A stretch of 64,000 bases of DNA from Actinomadura meyerae (GCF_900188445.1 NZ_FZOR01000014.1:62001-126000), one strand, 5' to 3'; counted from the first letter of the stretch, positions 7,382-16,393 are shown. Notes: generated by a model from the letters alone, not told the origin. A program made the numbers and translations.

Positions 7382-7810
7382 TTAGGACTGTAGGGCGGAT
7401 ACGAGGACTAGCAGCAGGGTTGCTACTGCGAAGGCGCCGTGGGCCAGGACTACGGGGATCGGGAACGCTCGCTCGGGTGGGGTTGCGGCCTGCGCTGAGC
7501 CGGGGGCACCCGCCGGGTTGACGGACGGGGTCCTCGTCACCTGTAGCCAGCGGAAGAACATCACGAAGCCGAGCAGGGCCACTGGGAGCAGGAGGGCGAA
7601 GGCCGTCCAGGCCAGGGGCTTCGCGTCGGCGAGCAGGTAGATGATCCAGACCACCAGGCCGGCGGCGGCCAGCAGGAAGTGGCCGAAGATCACGGGGACG
7701 GGGAGGCGGGACGTGCCGCCGCGGACGCCGCCGCGGGCGATCCAGGTGCCCAGCATGGAGAAGCCGCCCAGGGCGGTGATCAGCCAGGTGGCCAGTGCGG
7801 CGATGCTCAT
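7382..7810 (-). CDS. small four-helix membrane protein
   Basis: A 142-residue integral membrane protein with about four hydrophobic segments: near residues 3-22, 40-65, 66-88 and 118-139. The short loops are charged and there is a Pro/Ala-rich loop. The start ATG overlaps the stop of the DUF2231 gene upstream (ATGA), with GAGGAG 6 bases before it. It probably works with that protein as a membrane pair controlled by the SufR-like regulator. I recognise no catalytic motif; the name rests on topology only. Confidence 0.75.
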   Translation of the reverse strand: MSIAALATWLITALGGFSMLGTWIARGGVRGGTSRLPVPVIFGHFLLAAAGLVVWIIYLLADAKPLAWTAFALLLPVALLGFVMFFRWLQVTRTPSVNPAGAPGSAQAATPPERAFPIPVVLAHGAFAVATLLLVLVSALQS

Positions 7811-8346
7811 GGTCGTTCTCCTCGGTCGGTGGTGGGACGGGATGCGGGGGCGAAGCCCTCGGACTGGGTCAGCTCGTCGGCGACGCGGACGCCGTAGCGG
7901 TAGGCGAGGCGGCCGCCGAGGAAGCCGGACACGGCCAGGACCGCCAGGGACACCGCCGACAGGGCGATCCGGCCCGGGGCGACGGATCCGGTGACGTCCC
8001 CGTAGCGCCAGCCGAAACCGGCCGCGTAGGCGGCCGTGACGGCGAGGTTCAGGGACATGTGGACGAGCGCGGTGCGGAAGGCGCGCGTCCCGGGCGGGAC
8101 GGCGAGCAGGTCGAGGAACCCGGTGGCCGCGGCGGCGAGCGCCCCCGCGATGCCCAGCCCGATGAGCCACAGCGAGCCCCTGGCCAGGAAGTCCGGGTCG
8201 CCGGTCAGGTGCGAGGCGGCGTCGAACACCAGGCTGCCCGCCCACGCCCCGATCGGCACGGTCACGAGGACCGGGTGCAGGGGATGGCCGTAGCTCCCGG
8301 CGAGCGCGCTCACCGGGCGTTTCGACTGCCGCTGCGGATCGTCCAT
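7807..8346 (-). CDS. DUF2231 membrane protein
   Basis: A 179-residue DUF2231 protein. The family opening is clear: GHPLHPVLVTVPIGAWAGSLVFDA, containing the conserved HPxHP-type element, followed by four membrane segments and FLDLLAVPPGTRAF. DUF2231 proteins may bind a metal or haem through these histidines, but their function is not established. AGGAGG lies 6 bases before the ATG. It is first of a two-gene operon and divergent from the regulator at 8481; an 18-bp operator sits just upstream. Confidence 0.88.
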   Translation of the reverse strand: MDDPQRQSKRPVSALAGSYGHPLHPVLVTVPIGAWAGSLVFDAASHLTGDPDFLARGSLWLIGLGIAGALAAAATGFLDLLAVPPGTRAFRTALVHMSLNLAVTAAYAAGFGWRYGDVTGSVAPGRIALSAVSLAVLAVSGFLGGRLAYRYGVRVADELTQSEGFAPASRPTTDRGERP

Positions 8347-8361
8347 GACGACCTCCTATTT

Positions 8362-8379
8362 CACCAACAAGTATTGGTG
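8362..8379. promoter_or_regulatory. 18-bp operator upstream of the DUF2231 operon
   Basis: A perfect inverted repeat CACCAA-N6-TTGGTG lies 15 bases before the DUF2231 start and abuts a minus-strand TATAAC box at 8379-8384. It is the likely binding site of the divergently encoded winged-helix regulator. Confidence 0.65.
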
Positions 8380-8480
8380 TTATAGCAGTAGCACGTCAAT
8401 GGTGTGGAGGTCAGCCGGGGTGTTGGGTTGGTTCGACTCTGTTTTTGGGTGTTATGGTGATCGGCGACTAGGGTGGTGGG

Positions 8481-9179
8481 GTGACTTCCGACTCCGCCGG
8501 GCTGGAGGCCGCCGCGATCCTCAGCGACGACCTGCGGCGCCGGATGTACGCGTTCATCCGTGCGGCGAAGGCGCCGGTGACCCGGGACGAGGCGGCGGCG
8601 AGCGTCGGCATCTCCCGGAAGCTGGCGGCCTTCCATCTCGACAAGCTCGTGGACGCCGGGCTGCTGAGCGCTCGGTACGCCGACCCGTCCGGCGTCCGGC
8701 GGGTGGGGCGGGCGCCGAAGGTGTACGAGCCGTCCGGGGTCGACGTGCGGGTCAGCATTCCGCAGCGCGAGCACGGGCTGCTCGCGGGCATCCTGCTGGA
8801 CGCCGTGCGCGGGCAGGAGCCGGGCGAGAGCGGGCGGGACGCGGCGCTGCGGGCGGCCGGCGAGCGGGGCCGCGCGCTGGGCGAGGCGGAGCGCCGTCCC
8901 GTCCGGGGCGGGCGGCTTGGCGCCGAGCGCGCGCTCACCCGCGCGGCGGAGGTCCTGGAGGGGCACGGGTTCGAGCCGGAGCGGGAGGGGCCGGAGCGGC
9001 TGCGGCTGCGCAACTGCCCGTTCCACCCCATGGCGGCCGACGATCCGGACCTGGTGTGCGGGGTGAACCACGCCTTCCTGTCCGGTGTGGTGGACGGTCT
9101 CGGCGCGTCCGGAGTCGAGGCCAGGCTCGCGCCGGAGGAGGGCTACTGCTGCGTCGAGTTCGGCCCGCGTAATGGGTGA
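8481..9179 (+). CDS. SufR-like winged-helix regulator with Fe-S-type cysteines
   Basis: A 232-residue DNA-binding protein. An ArsR/DeoR-like winged helix spans residues 12-85 (VTRDEAAASVGISRKLAAFHLDKLVDAGLL). The C-terminal region has Cys179, Cys193 and Cys223-Cys224. That spacing resembles the cysteines that hold the Fe-S cluster in SufR-type repressors; His182 and His197 lie nearby. It starts with GTG, six bases after a weak TAGGGT box, so it may be leaderless. It is divergent from the DUF2231 pair and probably represses it in response to iron, oxygen or redox state. The iron-sulfur assignment is inference from cysteine spacing; other metal sensing is possible. Confidence 0.8.
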   Translation: MTSDSAGLEAAAILSDDLRRRMYAFIRAAKAPVTRDEAAASVGISRKLAAFHLDKLVDAGLLSARYADPSGVRRVGRAPKVYEPSGVDVRVSIPQREHGLLAGILLDAVRGQEPGESGRDAALRAAGERGRALGEAERRPVRGGRLGAERALTRAAEVLEGHGFEPEREGPERLRLRNCPFHPMAADDPDLVCGVNHAFLSGVVDGLGASGVEARLAPEEGYCCVEFGPRNG

Positions 9180-9273
9180 TATGCCTGGTTATTAGCGGGG
9201 TGTACTGGATTTAGACGATAGATCTTGCTTCTCCCGGTTAGGCAGACAGAAGGTCTAGCCGGAGGAGCGAGCG

Positions 9274-9507
9274 ATGAGCCTGCCGTTGCACGAGAGCCGC
9301 GTTCTCGCGCTCATCGAGATGGGACTGTGCCGAGACGACCGGGAGCTCGCGGCCCGGTTCGCGATGTTCAACCGGCTTGCGGCGGGTGAGCCGCCGCCCT
9401 GCCGGGAGGACCTCGAACCGCGGCGGCGGCTGTCCTGGATCATGGCGGCGGTGGTCGTGGTGTCGGTCGCCGTCCTCGGCGCGATCGCCGCCGCGGTGGC
9501 CGGTTAG
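9274..9507 (+). CDS. DUF3040-like small membrane protein
   Basis: A 77-residue protein with the DUF3040 pattern: LHESRVLALIEMGLCRDDRELAARF followed by a single C-terminal membrane segment (WIMAAVVVVSVAVLGAIAAAVAG). GGAGGAG lies 6 bases before the ATG. These proteins are common in actinobacteria, without known function. The stop overlaps by four bases the stop of the convergent MarR gene. Confidence 0.78.
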   Translation: MSLPLHESRVLALIEMGLCRDDRELAARFAMFNRLAAGEPPPCREDLEPRRRLSWIMAAVVVVSVAVLGAIAAAVAG

Positions 9508-9923
9508 CCCTCCTCCAGGGTCTTCAGCTCGGCGGTCAGGCGGTCCAGGATCGGCGCGAGGTCGCGCAGTTCGGCGAGATGCACGCGGGTCAGCTCGGCA
9601 AGCACCCGCTCGGCGGTGCCGGTCAGCCGCACCCGCATCACCCGGTTGTCGTCGGGGTCGCGCCGGCGGACGACGAGCCCGCCGTGCTCGGCCCGGTTGA
9701 CGAGTTCGACGGCGCTGTGGTGGCGGAGCAGCAGGTAGTCGGCGAGGTCCCCGATGGTGGGCGGGCGGGGGCCGTCGTGCCCCTTGACCGCGAGGAGCAG
9801 CTGGTGCTGGGCCGGCGTCAGCCCGGCGGCGCGGGCGGCCTCCTCGCTCCAACGCAGATACCGGCGCAGCCCGGTGCGGAAGGCGAGCAGCGCGGTGAAC
9901 TCCTCCTGGCTGAGCTGCTGCAC
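9504..9923 (-). CDS. MarR-family transcriptional regulator
   Basis: Winged-helix MarR regulator of 139 aa starting with GTG. The features are AAGLTPAQHQLLLAVKGH, the DNA-reading segment TIGDLADYLLLRHHSAVELVNRAEHGGLVVRRRDPDDNRVMRVRLT, and a C-terminal dimerisation helix. The gene stands alone and convergent with the DUF3040 gene, and its target is not obvious. The 212-base stretch upstream (9924-10135) holds no gene; I saw no clear palindromic MarR site there. Confidence 0.88.
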   Translation of the reverse strand: MQQLSQEEFTALLAFRTGLRRYLRWSEEAARAAGLTPAQHQLLLAVKGHDGPRPPTIGDLADYLLLRHHSAVELVNRAEHGGLVVRRRDPDDNRVMRVRLTGTAERVLAELTRVHLAELRDLAPILDRLTAELKTLEEG

Positions 9924-10135
9924 GCGTACCCCGTCCCTGGAGGTGAGAGTCCGGTCTGTGGTGCCTCGATGCTACTTCACCCTGCGTGTTCGGGGCCGCG
10001 GTTCGGCGGGCGCCCTGCTTCGGCCGAACCCGTGACGATCTCCGTTGGGGGAAATAGAGTGCCTTTTACCGAATTCCCGGGCTGCTTTGGTCATGCGCGC
10101 AATGCCCGAATGTTCGACTGGCTGGAGGTTCGGGG

Positions 10136-10948
10136 ATGGGCGCGGGGCGGATGCTCGCGGCGGCGGTCCTGGCCGCCGCGCTGCTCGCGGGCTGCGGGCG
10201 GGGCGGCGAGGAGTCGCTGCTCGACAAGCCCACGCTGGTGGTCGGCGTGCGGCCGGACCTGCCGGGGCTCGGGCTGCGGAACTCCGCCGGCGGGTACGAG
10301 GGGTTCGACATCGACGTGGCCCGGTACGTGGGCCGGCGGCTCGGCAAGAAGATCCAGTTCATCCAGGTGCTGGCGTCCGAGCGGCTCCCGGTGCTGACGT
10401 CGGGCCGGGCCGATCTCGTCCTCGCCACGCTGTCGGTGACGCCCGAGCGCAAGACGCGGATCGCGTTCGCGGGCCCGTACTACATGTCCCACCAGGACGT
10501 CCTCGTGCGGACGGACGAGCGCGGCGTCAAGGGCGTGCGCGACCTCAGCGGGCGCCGGTTCTGCGCCGTCGAGGGCGCGGACCCGATCCAGCGCCTCCGC
10601 GCGCTGAGCGGGATGACGGCGCGGACCGTCCCCGCCAGGAGCTACGACGAGTGCATGGGCATGATCAAGGCGCGGACGGTCGACGCCATCACCACCAACG
10701 ACGTGATCCTGGCCGGGCTCATCCGGCGCGAGGGCAAGGGCTTCCGGCTGGTGAACGCGCGGATCAGCGAGCAGAACACCGGCATCGGGATCCGCCAGGG
10801 CGACGTCGAGGGCTGCGAGGCGCTCAACAAGGTCATCACCGGGATGTACCAGGACGGCACCGCCGAGCGTCTGATGCACAAGTGGTTCGGCGGCACGGGC
10901 CTGGACCTGTCGATCATCGAGGTCCCGCAGTTCGAGGGCTGCGTGTAG
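10136..10948 (+). CDS. family 3 extracellular solute-binding lipoprotein
   Basis: Amino-acid-type periplasmic-binding-protein-like lipoprotein, 270 aa. The signal peptide ends in LLAGC, giving lipidated Cys19. The mature part starts with TLVVGVRPDLPGLGLRNSAGGYEGFDIDVARYVG, the typical opening of the GluB/HisJ class, and continues with SGRADLVLATLSVTPERK and DAITTNDVILAGL. GGAGG precedes the ATG. No permease or ATPase lies nearby, so it is an orphan receptor or serves a transporter elsewhere. The convergent neighbours are a pseudokinase and its partner, which may be coincidental. Confidence 0.88.
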   Translation: MGAGRMLAAAVLAAALLAGCGRGGEESLLDKPTLVVGVRPDLPGLGLRNSAGGYEGFDIDVARYVGRRLGKKIQFIQVLASERLPVLTSGRADLVLATLSVTPERKTRIAFAGPYYMSHQDVLVRTDERGVKGVRDLSGRRFCAVEGADPIQRLRALSGMTARTVPARSYDECMGMIKARTVDAITTNDVILAGLIRREGKGFRLVNARISEQNTGIGIRQGDVEGCEALNKVITGMYQDGTAERLMHKWFGGTGLDLSIIEVPQFEGCV

Positions 10949-10955
10949 CGGGCGG

Positions 10956-11543
10956 TCAGACGGCGTCGGCCAGGATGCGGTCGAGGCGCGCGGCGCGGCC
11001 TCCGGCGATGGCGCCCTCGCGGGCACGGGTGGCGATCTTCCGCTGGAGGGCGGCGACGTCGGCGCGGCGGTGGTCGAGGGGGGAGTGGCGGCGGTCCAGC
11101 ATGTCGTCGATCACGTTGGCCAGGTCGAGGCCGACGTCGTCGCGGACGTCGCCGGCCGCGACTCCCTGGTCCACCGACGCGCGCAGGCGTACCAGTGCTT
11201 CGGCGATGCGGAGGCCGGGTGGGACGCGGTCCGGTGGCGGTTCGGTGCGCGGCGGGGTGGCAGGCGGGGTGGCTGGCGGGGTGTAGCTCTGGCCGGTCGG
11301 CGGCGAGGACGGAGATGGGGACGGCGTCTTCGTGATCGGCGGGGAGGCCGCCTGGAGGGGGAGCAGGCGGCCGGCGGAGCTGTCCGGGCCGGCGAGCGCG
11401 TCGCCGATCCCGGCGACGAGGACGGTCGCGGCGACGGCCGTGGCGGCGGCGCCCGCGAGGGCCAGCCAGGGGATCCGCACGCCGCGCCTCGGGTGGCGGA
11501 CCTCCTCCCGCCGCCACCCTCCCGGGTCGGGTGCGGCGCTCAT
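10956..11543 (-). CDS. membrane-anchored partner with the kinase-type C-terminal domain
   Basis: A 195-residue protein. The N-terminus is basic and one membrane helix spans about residues 25-48. A Pro/Thr/Ser linker with TPPATPPATPP-type repeats leads to a C-terminal helical domain of about 85 residues. That domain is clearly related to the end of the upstream kinase-like protein. Shared positions include DVxLDLxNVI, an RR motif and KIATRxRExA. The ATG overlaps the upstream stop (ATGA), so the two are co-translated. The domain faces the outside of the cell if the kinase-side topology is inside. Function unknown; it looks like a kinase-free version of its neighbour. Confidence 0.75.
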   Translation of the reverse strand: MSAAPDPGGWRREEVRHPRRGVRIPWLALAGAAATAVAATVLVAGIGDALAGPDSSAGRLLPLQAASPPITKTPSPSPSSPPTGQSYTPPATPPATPPRTEPPPDRVPPGLRIAEALVRLRASVDQGVAAGDVRDDVGLDLANVIDDMLDRRHSPLDHRRADVAALQRKIATRAREGAIAGGRAARLDRILADAV

Positions 11544-12754
11544 GCGGCGATCGTCGCGAGGACGCGGTTCAGCTCGTCCGCGACCCCGGGGCTCAGCGCG
11601 TTCTCGCGGCGCCGAGTGGCGATCTTGTCGTGCAGCAGGGCGATCCGGCGGCCGACGTCCACGTCCCGGTCGGCGGTCAGGTCGTTCTCCAGATTGGTGA
11701 TCACGTTGGTGAGGTCGAGGGCCACGTCGGAGCGGATCTGCCCGGCGGCGTGGCCGCGGCTGACGATCGGCCGCAGCCGGCCGAGGGCGCCGCGCACCCG
11801 CGTCCCGGCCGGCTCGGCCGGCTCGGCGGGCGCCGCGGCGGGCGGGCGCCCGGTCGCCGTGGCGGGCGGGAGGGCACCGGACCGGACGGGCGGCACGACG
11901 GCCACCGGGGCGCGCGGTGCCGCCGCGAGGACCGCGGCGACCGCGGCCGGGACGGCGGCGGCGAGGAGCCCGGCGGCGACGCGCAGGCCGCGGCGGTGGC
12001 GCGGGCCCGGTTCGGCGGGCGGGGGCAGGACGATCGTCCGCCGCGGTGCGGCGGTGGCCGGGAGCCCTGCGCGGACGCGGTGAAGCGGCGCGTCGTCCGG
12101 GGTCAGGGCGTCGGCGACCTGGCGGGCGGATGGGCCGTCCTCGCTCAGGCAGCGGGCGGCGAGCGCGGGCAGTTCCCCCGCCGTACCGGGCGGCAGGCAG
12201 GCGGCCAGGACGGCGCCGAGGGCGCGGATGTCGGCCGCCGGCGGGACCTCCGCCGGGGCGCCGCGGACGATCCCGCCGATGCCGGTGTCGACCAGCCTCA
12301 CCCCGTCCCCCAGCAGCATGATCTTGCCGGGCCGCAGGTCGCCGTGCGTGACGCCGGCCGCGTGCGCGGCGGCGAGCGCGGCGGCGGTCCGGCCGCAGAC
12401 CGAGGCGGCCTCGGGGGCGGTGAGCCGGCCGCGGCGGAGCCGGTCCGCGAGGGTCTCGCCGTCCAGGAACTCGGTCACCAGGTAGGGGATGAGCCGCCCG
12501 GAGGCGTCCCGCGTCACGTCGCTGTCGAAGACCGTCTCCAGCGCGGCGTGCGACAGCCCGGCGGCGCGGTTGACGCCCTCCTGGAACGCCCGCGGCGGCC
12601 CGCCGGGCGCGGGGAGCTTGACCGCGACGGGGCGGTCCAGCAGCTCGTCGACGGCGCGCCAGACCTCCATCGCCCCGCCGTCGCCGAGGCGCTCCACCAG
12701 CCGGTAGCGGTCCGCCAGCCGTAGACCCGAGGCCAGCCGCAAGCCCGATTCCAC
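11540..12754 (-). CDS. PknB-like Ser/Thr kinase homologue, probably a pseudokinase
   Basis: A 404-residue protein with an N-terminal eukaryotic-type kinase fold. It has the glycine loop LGDGGAMEVW, the lysine in VAVKLP and a hinge region VTEFLDGETLADRL. The catalytic loop reads HGDLRPGKI instead of HRDLKPxN: the Asp is kept, but Lys is Arg and the metal-binding Asn is Lys. The DFG motif is DTG. A membrane helix near 260-285 is followed by a Pro/Ala linker and a helical C-terminal domain duplicated in the next gene. GTG is chosen because GAGGGTGAC precedes it. Activity is doubtful; it may be a scaffold or nucleotide-sensing pseudokinase. Confidence 0.8.
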   Translation of the reverse strand: MESGLRLASGLRLADRYRLVERLGDGGAMEVWRAVDELLDRPVAVKLPAPGGPPRAFQEGVNRAAGLSHAALETVFDSDVTRDASGRLIPYLVTEFLDGETLADRLRRGRLTAPEAASVCGRTAAALAAAHAAGVTHGDLRPGKIMLLGDGVRLVDTGIGGIVRGAPAEVPPAADIRALGAVLAACLPPGTAGELPALAARCLSEDGPSARQVADALTPDDAPLHRVRAGLPATAAPRRTIVLPPPAEPGPRHRRGLRVAAGLLAAAVPAAVAAVLAAAPRAPVAVVPPVRSGALPPATATGRPPAAAPAEPAEPAGTRVRGALGRLRPIVSRGHAAGQIRSDVALDLTNVITNLENDLTADRDVDVGRRIALLHDKIATRRRENALSPGVADELNRVLATIAA

Positions 12755-12825
12755 TGGACGTCACCCTCGTCCGCGCTCGATGTCGGCGTCCGCGCGCCCG
12801 CGCCGGGACCGGTCAAGGGCGCGCG

Positions 12826-15800
12826 TCAGGAGGTACGCGCGGCCGTCCCCGCGGGTTCGACGGGCTGCGCGCGCCACGCCGCGAGCAACTCGCCGAGGGC
12901 CTCTTCGTAGCGGGCGATGTTCGCGGTCTTCACCTCCTCGTAGCCGCGGACCATGTCGGGCAGCTCCGCGATCCGGACCGCCAGGTCGATCCGGTCCGCG
13001 CGCAGGCGCGCGACCAGCTCGTTGACGACCGCGACGTAGCCGGTGACGAGGCGGCGCTCGGCGCGGCGCTGCGCGGCGGCGCCGAACGGGTCGAACGGGG
13101 TGCCGCGCAGCCGCCGCATGGCGCGCAGCGCGCGGAACGCCGGGCGGGCCGTCCGGCCGAGCGCGATCTTCCGGTCCAGGCCGGCCGCCCGCAGCAGCGG
13201 CGGATGCAGCATGTACGACACGGTCGAGCCCGGCCCGAACTGCTCCTCGACCCGGCGCGCGAGCGCGGGATCGAGGTGCAGCCGCGCGACCTCGTACTCG
13301 TCCTTGTAGGCCATCAGCTTGTACAGGTTGCGCGCGACGGCGACCGCGAGCCGCTGCTCCGTGCCGCCCGCCTCCCGCTCGGTGCGGGCGACGCGCAGGA
13401 CGGCGTCCAGGTACCGCTTGGCGAGCGCGAGGTCCTGGTAGGCGGCGAGGTCGGGGACGCGGATCCGCAGCACGCGGGCCAGCTCGCCCTCCGCGCCGGA
13501 CGCCTCGACCAGCGCCGTCGCCGCCGGGGCGGTGGCGTCCAGCGGGCGCGGCGCGGACTCGGCGGCGGCCGGGGCGGGCCCGGCGGCCCAGTCCGGTTCG
13601 AGGACGAGGCGCCGCCCCGCCCGGAACGCCTGGACGTTCGCCGCGACCTGCACGCCGTTCAGCGCGAGCGCCTCCTCGATGGCCTTCGCCGACAGCGGCA
13701 GCAGCCCCGCCTGGTACGCGGCGCCGACCACGATCAGGTTGGCCGTGGTCGTGCCGCCGAACCAGCGCTCGGCGAGCGCGAGGGCGTCCAGCGCGACGAG
13801 GCGGCCGGCGTCGGTCCGGTCCGCGATCCGCTGGACGAGCGACGCGCTCGGCGGCAGCGCCGCCGCCATGTCGGTGATCATGCGGCCGGTGGGGACCTCG
13901 CTGGTCGACACGACCGCGGCGGTCCGGCCGGGCGCGCAGCGCCGCAGGTTCGGCTCGGCGGTCCCGGCGAGGGCGTCGAACACCAGGTAGGCGTCGGCGC
14001 CGCCCGCGCCGACCATGCCGGGGCGGTCCCGGTCGGCGTCCCCGATCCGCAGGTGCGACACGACCGCGCCGGCCTTCTGGCTCAGCCCGGTCTGGTCGAG
14101 CGCGCGGGCGTGCAGTCCGTCGATCAGCGCCGCCGTGGCGAGCACCTGGTTGACGGTCACGACGCCGGTGCCGCCGATGCCGACGAGCAGGACGTCCGCC
14201 GTGCCGGGACGCGCCTCCGGCTCGTCCAGCTCACCGATCTCCGGCAGTGACGGCCGCGCCTTCTTCTCGCCGGGGGTCACGGTGACGAACGAGGGGCAGT
14301 CGCCGTCCACGCACGAGTAGTCCTTGTTGCAGGACGTCTGGTTGATCTGCGTCTTGCGGCCGAACTCGGTCTCGACGGGCTCCACGCTGAGGCAGTTCGA
14401 CTTCACGCCGCAGTCGCCGCACCCCTCGCAGACCGCCTCGTTGATCACCACCCGCGTCCGCGGGTCCGGGACGAGGCCGCGCTTGCGCTTGCGCCGCGAC
14501 TCCGCCGCGCACGCCTGGTCGTACAGCAGCACGGTCACGCCGGGGATCTCGCGCAGCTCGCGCTGCACGGCGTCGAGGTCGTCGCGGTGCCGGACCCGCA
14601 CGCCGGGCGCCCACGCGGTGCCGCGCGGGTAGCGGGACGGGTCGTCCGCCACCACGACGATCTTCGCGACGCCCTCGGCGTGCAGCATCCGGGTGATCGC
14701 GGCCGGGTCGGTGCCGCCGTCGGCGTCCTGCCCGCCGGTCATCGCGACCGCCGCGTTGTAGAGGAGCTTGAAGGTGATGTTCGTGCCCGCCGCGACGGCC
14801 TGCCGGACGGCGAGGCTGCCGGAGTGGAAGAACGTCCCGTCGCCGAGGTTCTGGAACATGTGCCCGGTGCCGCTGAACGGCGCCGCGCCGACCCACATCG
14901 CGCCCTCGCCGCCCATCTGCGTCGTGCCGATGCTGCGGTCCTGGAACACCGTCATGACGTGGCAGCCGATGCCGCTCGCCGCGACCGACCCGTCCGGGAC
15001 GACCGTCGACCGGTTGTGCGGGCAGCCGGAGCAGAAGTACGGGGTGCGCGCGGGCGCGAGCAGGTTGATCGCGGGCTTGCGCGGCGCGAGCACCGGGTCG
15101 CGCAGGTCGACGTGCTCCGCGCCGACGCGGTCGGCGAGGAACCGGGCGAGGGCCGTGACGAGGCGGTCCGCGTCCAGGCCCCCGTCGGGCGGGACGAGGG
15201 CCGCGCCGCCGGGCCCGTACTTGCCGTAGACGGCGGGCCGCTCCGCCTGGTCGTACAGGACGTCGCGGATCTGCGCCTCGACGAACCCGCGCTTCTCCTC
15301 CACCACGACGATCTCGCGGAGGCCCCGCGCGAACGCGCGGATCCGGTCCCGGTCGAGCGGGTGGATCATGGCGAGGCGCAGCAGCCGGACGCCCCGCCGG
15401 GCGAGCGCCGCGTCGTCCAGCCCGAGCCGGTCGAGAGCCTCGCGCAGCTCCAGGTAGGTGCGCCCGGCGGCGACGAGCCCGAGGGCGGCGTCATCGGCGC
15501 CCTCGATCCGGTCGAGCCCGTTGGCCGCCGCGTACGCGGCCGCCGCCTGGAGCCGTCCCTCCAGGACCTCCGGCTCCAGGGACGTCGTGTCCTTCAGGTC
15601 GACGCCCGGCCGGCGCGTCGGCCGCCACGGGCGTCCCCGCCACGCGAACTCCGGCAGCACCGGGTCGGCGACCGGCTCGGCGGCGACGATCTCGTGCGAG
15701 TCGGCGACGTCGGTGACGACCTTGAATCCGGTCCAGGCGCCGCTGAACCGGGACATCTCGAACCCGTGCCGTCCCAGCCGGAGCAGGTCCGCGACCGAGC

Positions 15801-16323
15801 CCGGCACGAGCACCGGCATGAACGCCTCCGCCAGCGCGCCCTCCGTCGCCGACGGCAGCGTGGACGACTTGCACGACGGGTCGTCGCCCACCACCGCGAG
15901 CACCCCGCCGAGCGCGGACGTGCCGAGCCAGTTGGCGTGCTTGAACGCGTCCAGCGACCGGTCGACGCCGGGCGCCTTGCCGTACCAGAGCCCGAAGACT
16001 CCCTCGTAGCGCGGCCCCGGGAGGTGCTCGGCGAGCTGCGACCCGTACACGGCGGTCGCCGCGAGCTCCTCGTTCACCCCGGGGATGAACCGGATGTCGT
16101 TGCCCTCCAGCAGCTTCGCGTCCCGCGCCAGCTGCTGGTCGAGCCCGCCGAGCGGGGAGCCCCGGTAGCCGGAGACGAACCCGGCGGTCCGCAGGCCGCG
16201 CCGCGCGTCCGCCCGCCGCTGGTCGAGCAGCAGCCGGACGAGCGCGTGCACGCCGCCGAGCGCGATCCGGCCGCGCTCCAGCTCCAGCCGGTCCCGGAGC
16301 GGGGAGGAAGAAACGGTGGTCAT
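12826..16323 (-). CDS. indolepyruvate:ferredoxin oxidoreductase, fused alpha-gamma type
   Basis: A 1165-residue thiamine-diphosphate enzyme that oxidatively decarboxylates aryl 2-oxoacids (indolepyruvate, phenylpyruvate) to acyl-CoA, passing electrons to ferredoxin. The order is: pyrimidine-binding region (GYRGSPLGGLDQQL), the TPP region around YFCSGCPHN (near 430) and GIGCHVM, a ferredoxin-like cluster motif CEGCGDCGVKSNC (near 630), and a Rossmann-like gamma part with VGIGGTGVVT (near 716). Fused single-chain forms are common in actinobacteria. The ATG at 16323 was chosen over an upstream frame that runs through the intergenic region. The divergent Lrp gene probably regulates it. Confidence 0.92.
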   Translation of the reverse strand: MTTVSSSPLRDRLELERGRIALGGVHALVRLLLDQRRADARRGLRTAGFVSGYRGSPLGGLDQQLARDAKLLEGNDIRFIPGVNEELAATAVYGSQLAEHLPGPRYEGVFGLWYGKAPGVDRSLDAFKHANWLGTSALGGVLAVVGDDPSCKSSTLPSATEGALAEAFMPVLVPGSVADLLRLGRHGFEMSRFSGAWTGFKVVTDVADSHEIVAAEPVADPVLPEFAWRGRPWRPTRRPGVDLKDTTSLEPEVLEGRLQAAAAYAAANGLDRIEGADDAALGLVAAGRTYLELREALDRLGLDDAALARRGVRLLRLAMIHPLDRDRIRAFARGLREIVVVEEKRGFVEAQIRDVLYDQAERPAVYGKYGPGGAALVPPDGGLDADRLVTALARFLADRVGAEHVDLRDPVLAPRKPAINLLAPARTPYFCSGCPHNRSTVVPDGSVAASGIGCHVMTVFQDRSIGTTQMGGEGAMWVGAAPFSGTGHMFQNLGDGTFFHSGSLAVRQAVAAGTNITFKLLYNAAVAMTGGQDADGGTDPAAITRMLHAEGVAKIVVVADDPSRYPRGTAWAPGVRVRHRDDLDAVQRELREIPGVTVLLYDQACAAESRRKRKRGLVPDPRTRVVINEAVCEGCGDCGVKSNCLSVEPVETEFGRKTQINQTSCNKDYSCVDGDCPSFVTVTPGEKKARPSLPEIGELDEPEARPGTADVLLVGIGGTGVVTVNQVLATAALIDGLHARALDQTGLSQKAGAVVSHLRIGDADRDRPGMVGAGGADAYLVFDALAGTAEPNLRRCAPGRTAAVVSTSEVPTGRMITDMAAALPPSASLVQRIADRTDAGRLVALDALALAERWFGGTTTANLIVVGAAYQAGLLPLSAKAIEEALALNGVQVAANVQAFRAGRRLVLEPDWAAGPAPAAAESAPRPLDATAPAATALVEASGAEGELARVLRIRVPDLAAYQDLALAKRYLDAVLRVARTEREAGGTEQRLAVAVARNLYKLMAYKDEYEVARLHLDPALARRVEEQFGPGSTVSYMLHPPLLRAAGLDRKIALGRTARPAFRALRAMRRLRGTPFDPFGAAAQRRAERRLVTGYVAVVNELVARLRADRIDLAVRIAELPDMVRGYEEVKTANIARYEEALGELLAAWRAQPVEPAGTAARTS

Positions 16324-16374
16324 GCTTGCATTGAGCCCGCCTGGCTGAGCGGAGTGCAAGATGTCGCAGCAATA

Positions 16375-16393
16375 CTTGAGCAGATTGCTCAAG
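16375..16393. promoter_or_regulatory. Lrp/AsnC-type operator
   Basis: CTTGAGCA-GAT-TGCTCAAG is a perfect 8-bp-arm inverted repeat in the 103-base space between the two divergent genes. The form resembles the 15-bp Lrp consensus. A looser pair, CTTGCA/TGCAAG at 16325-16330 and 16355-16360, flanks the oxidoreductase start. Confidence 0.7.
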
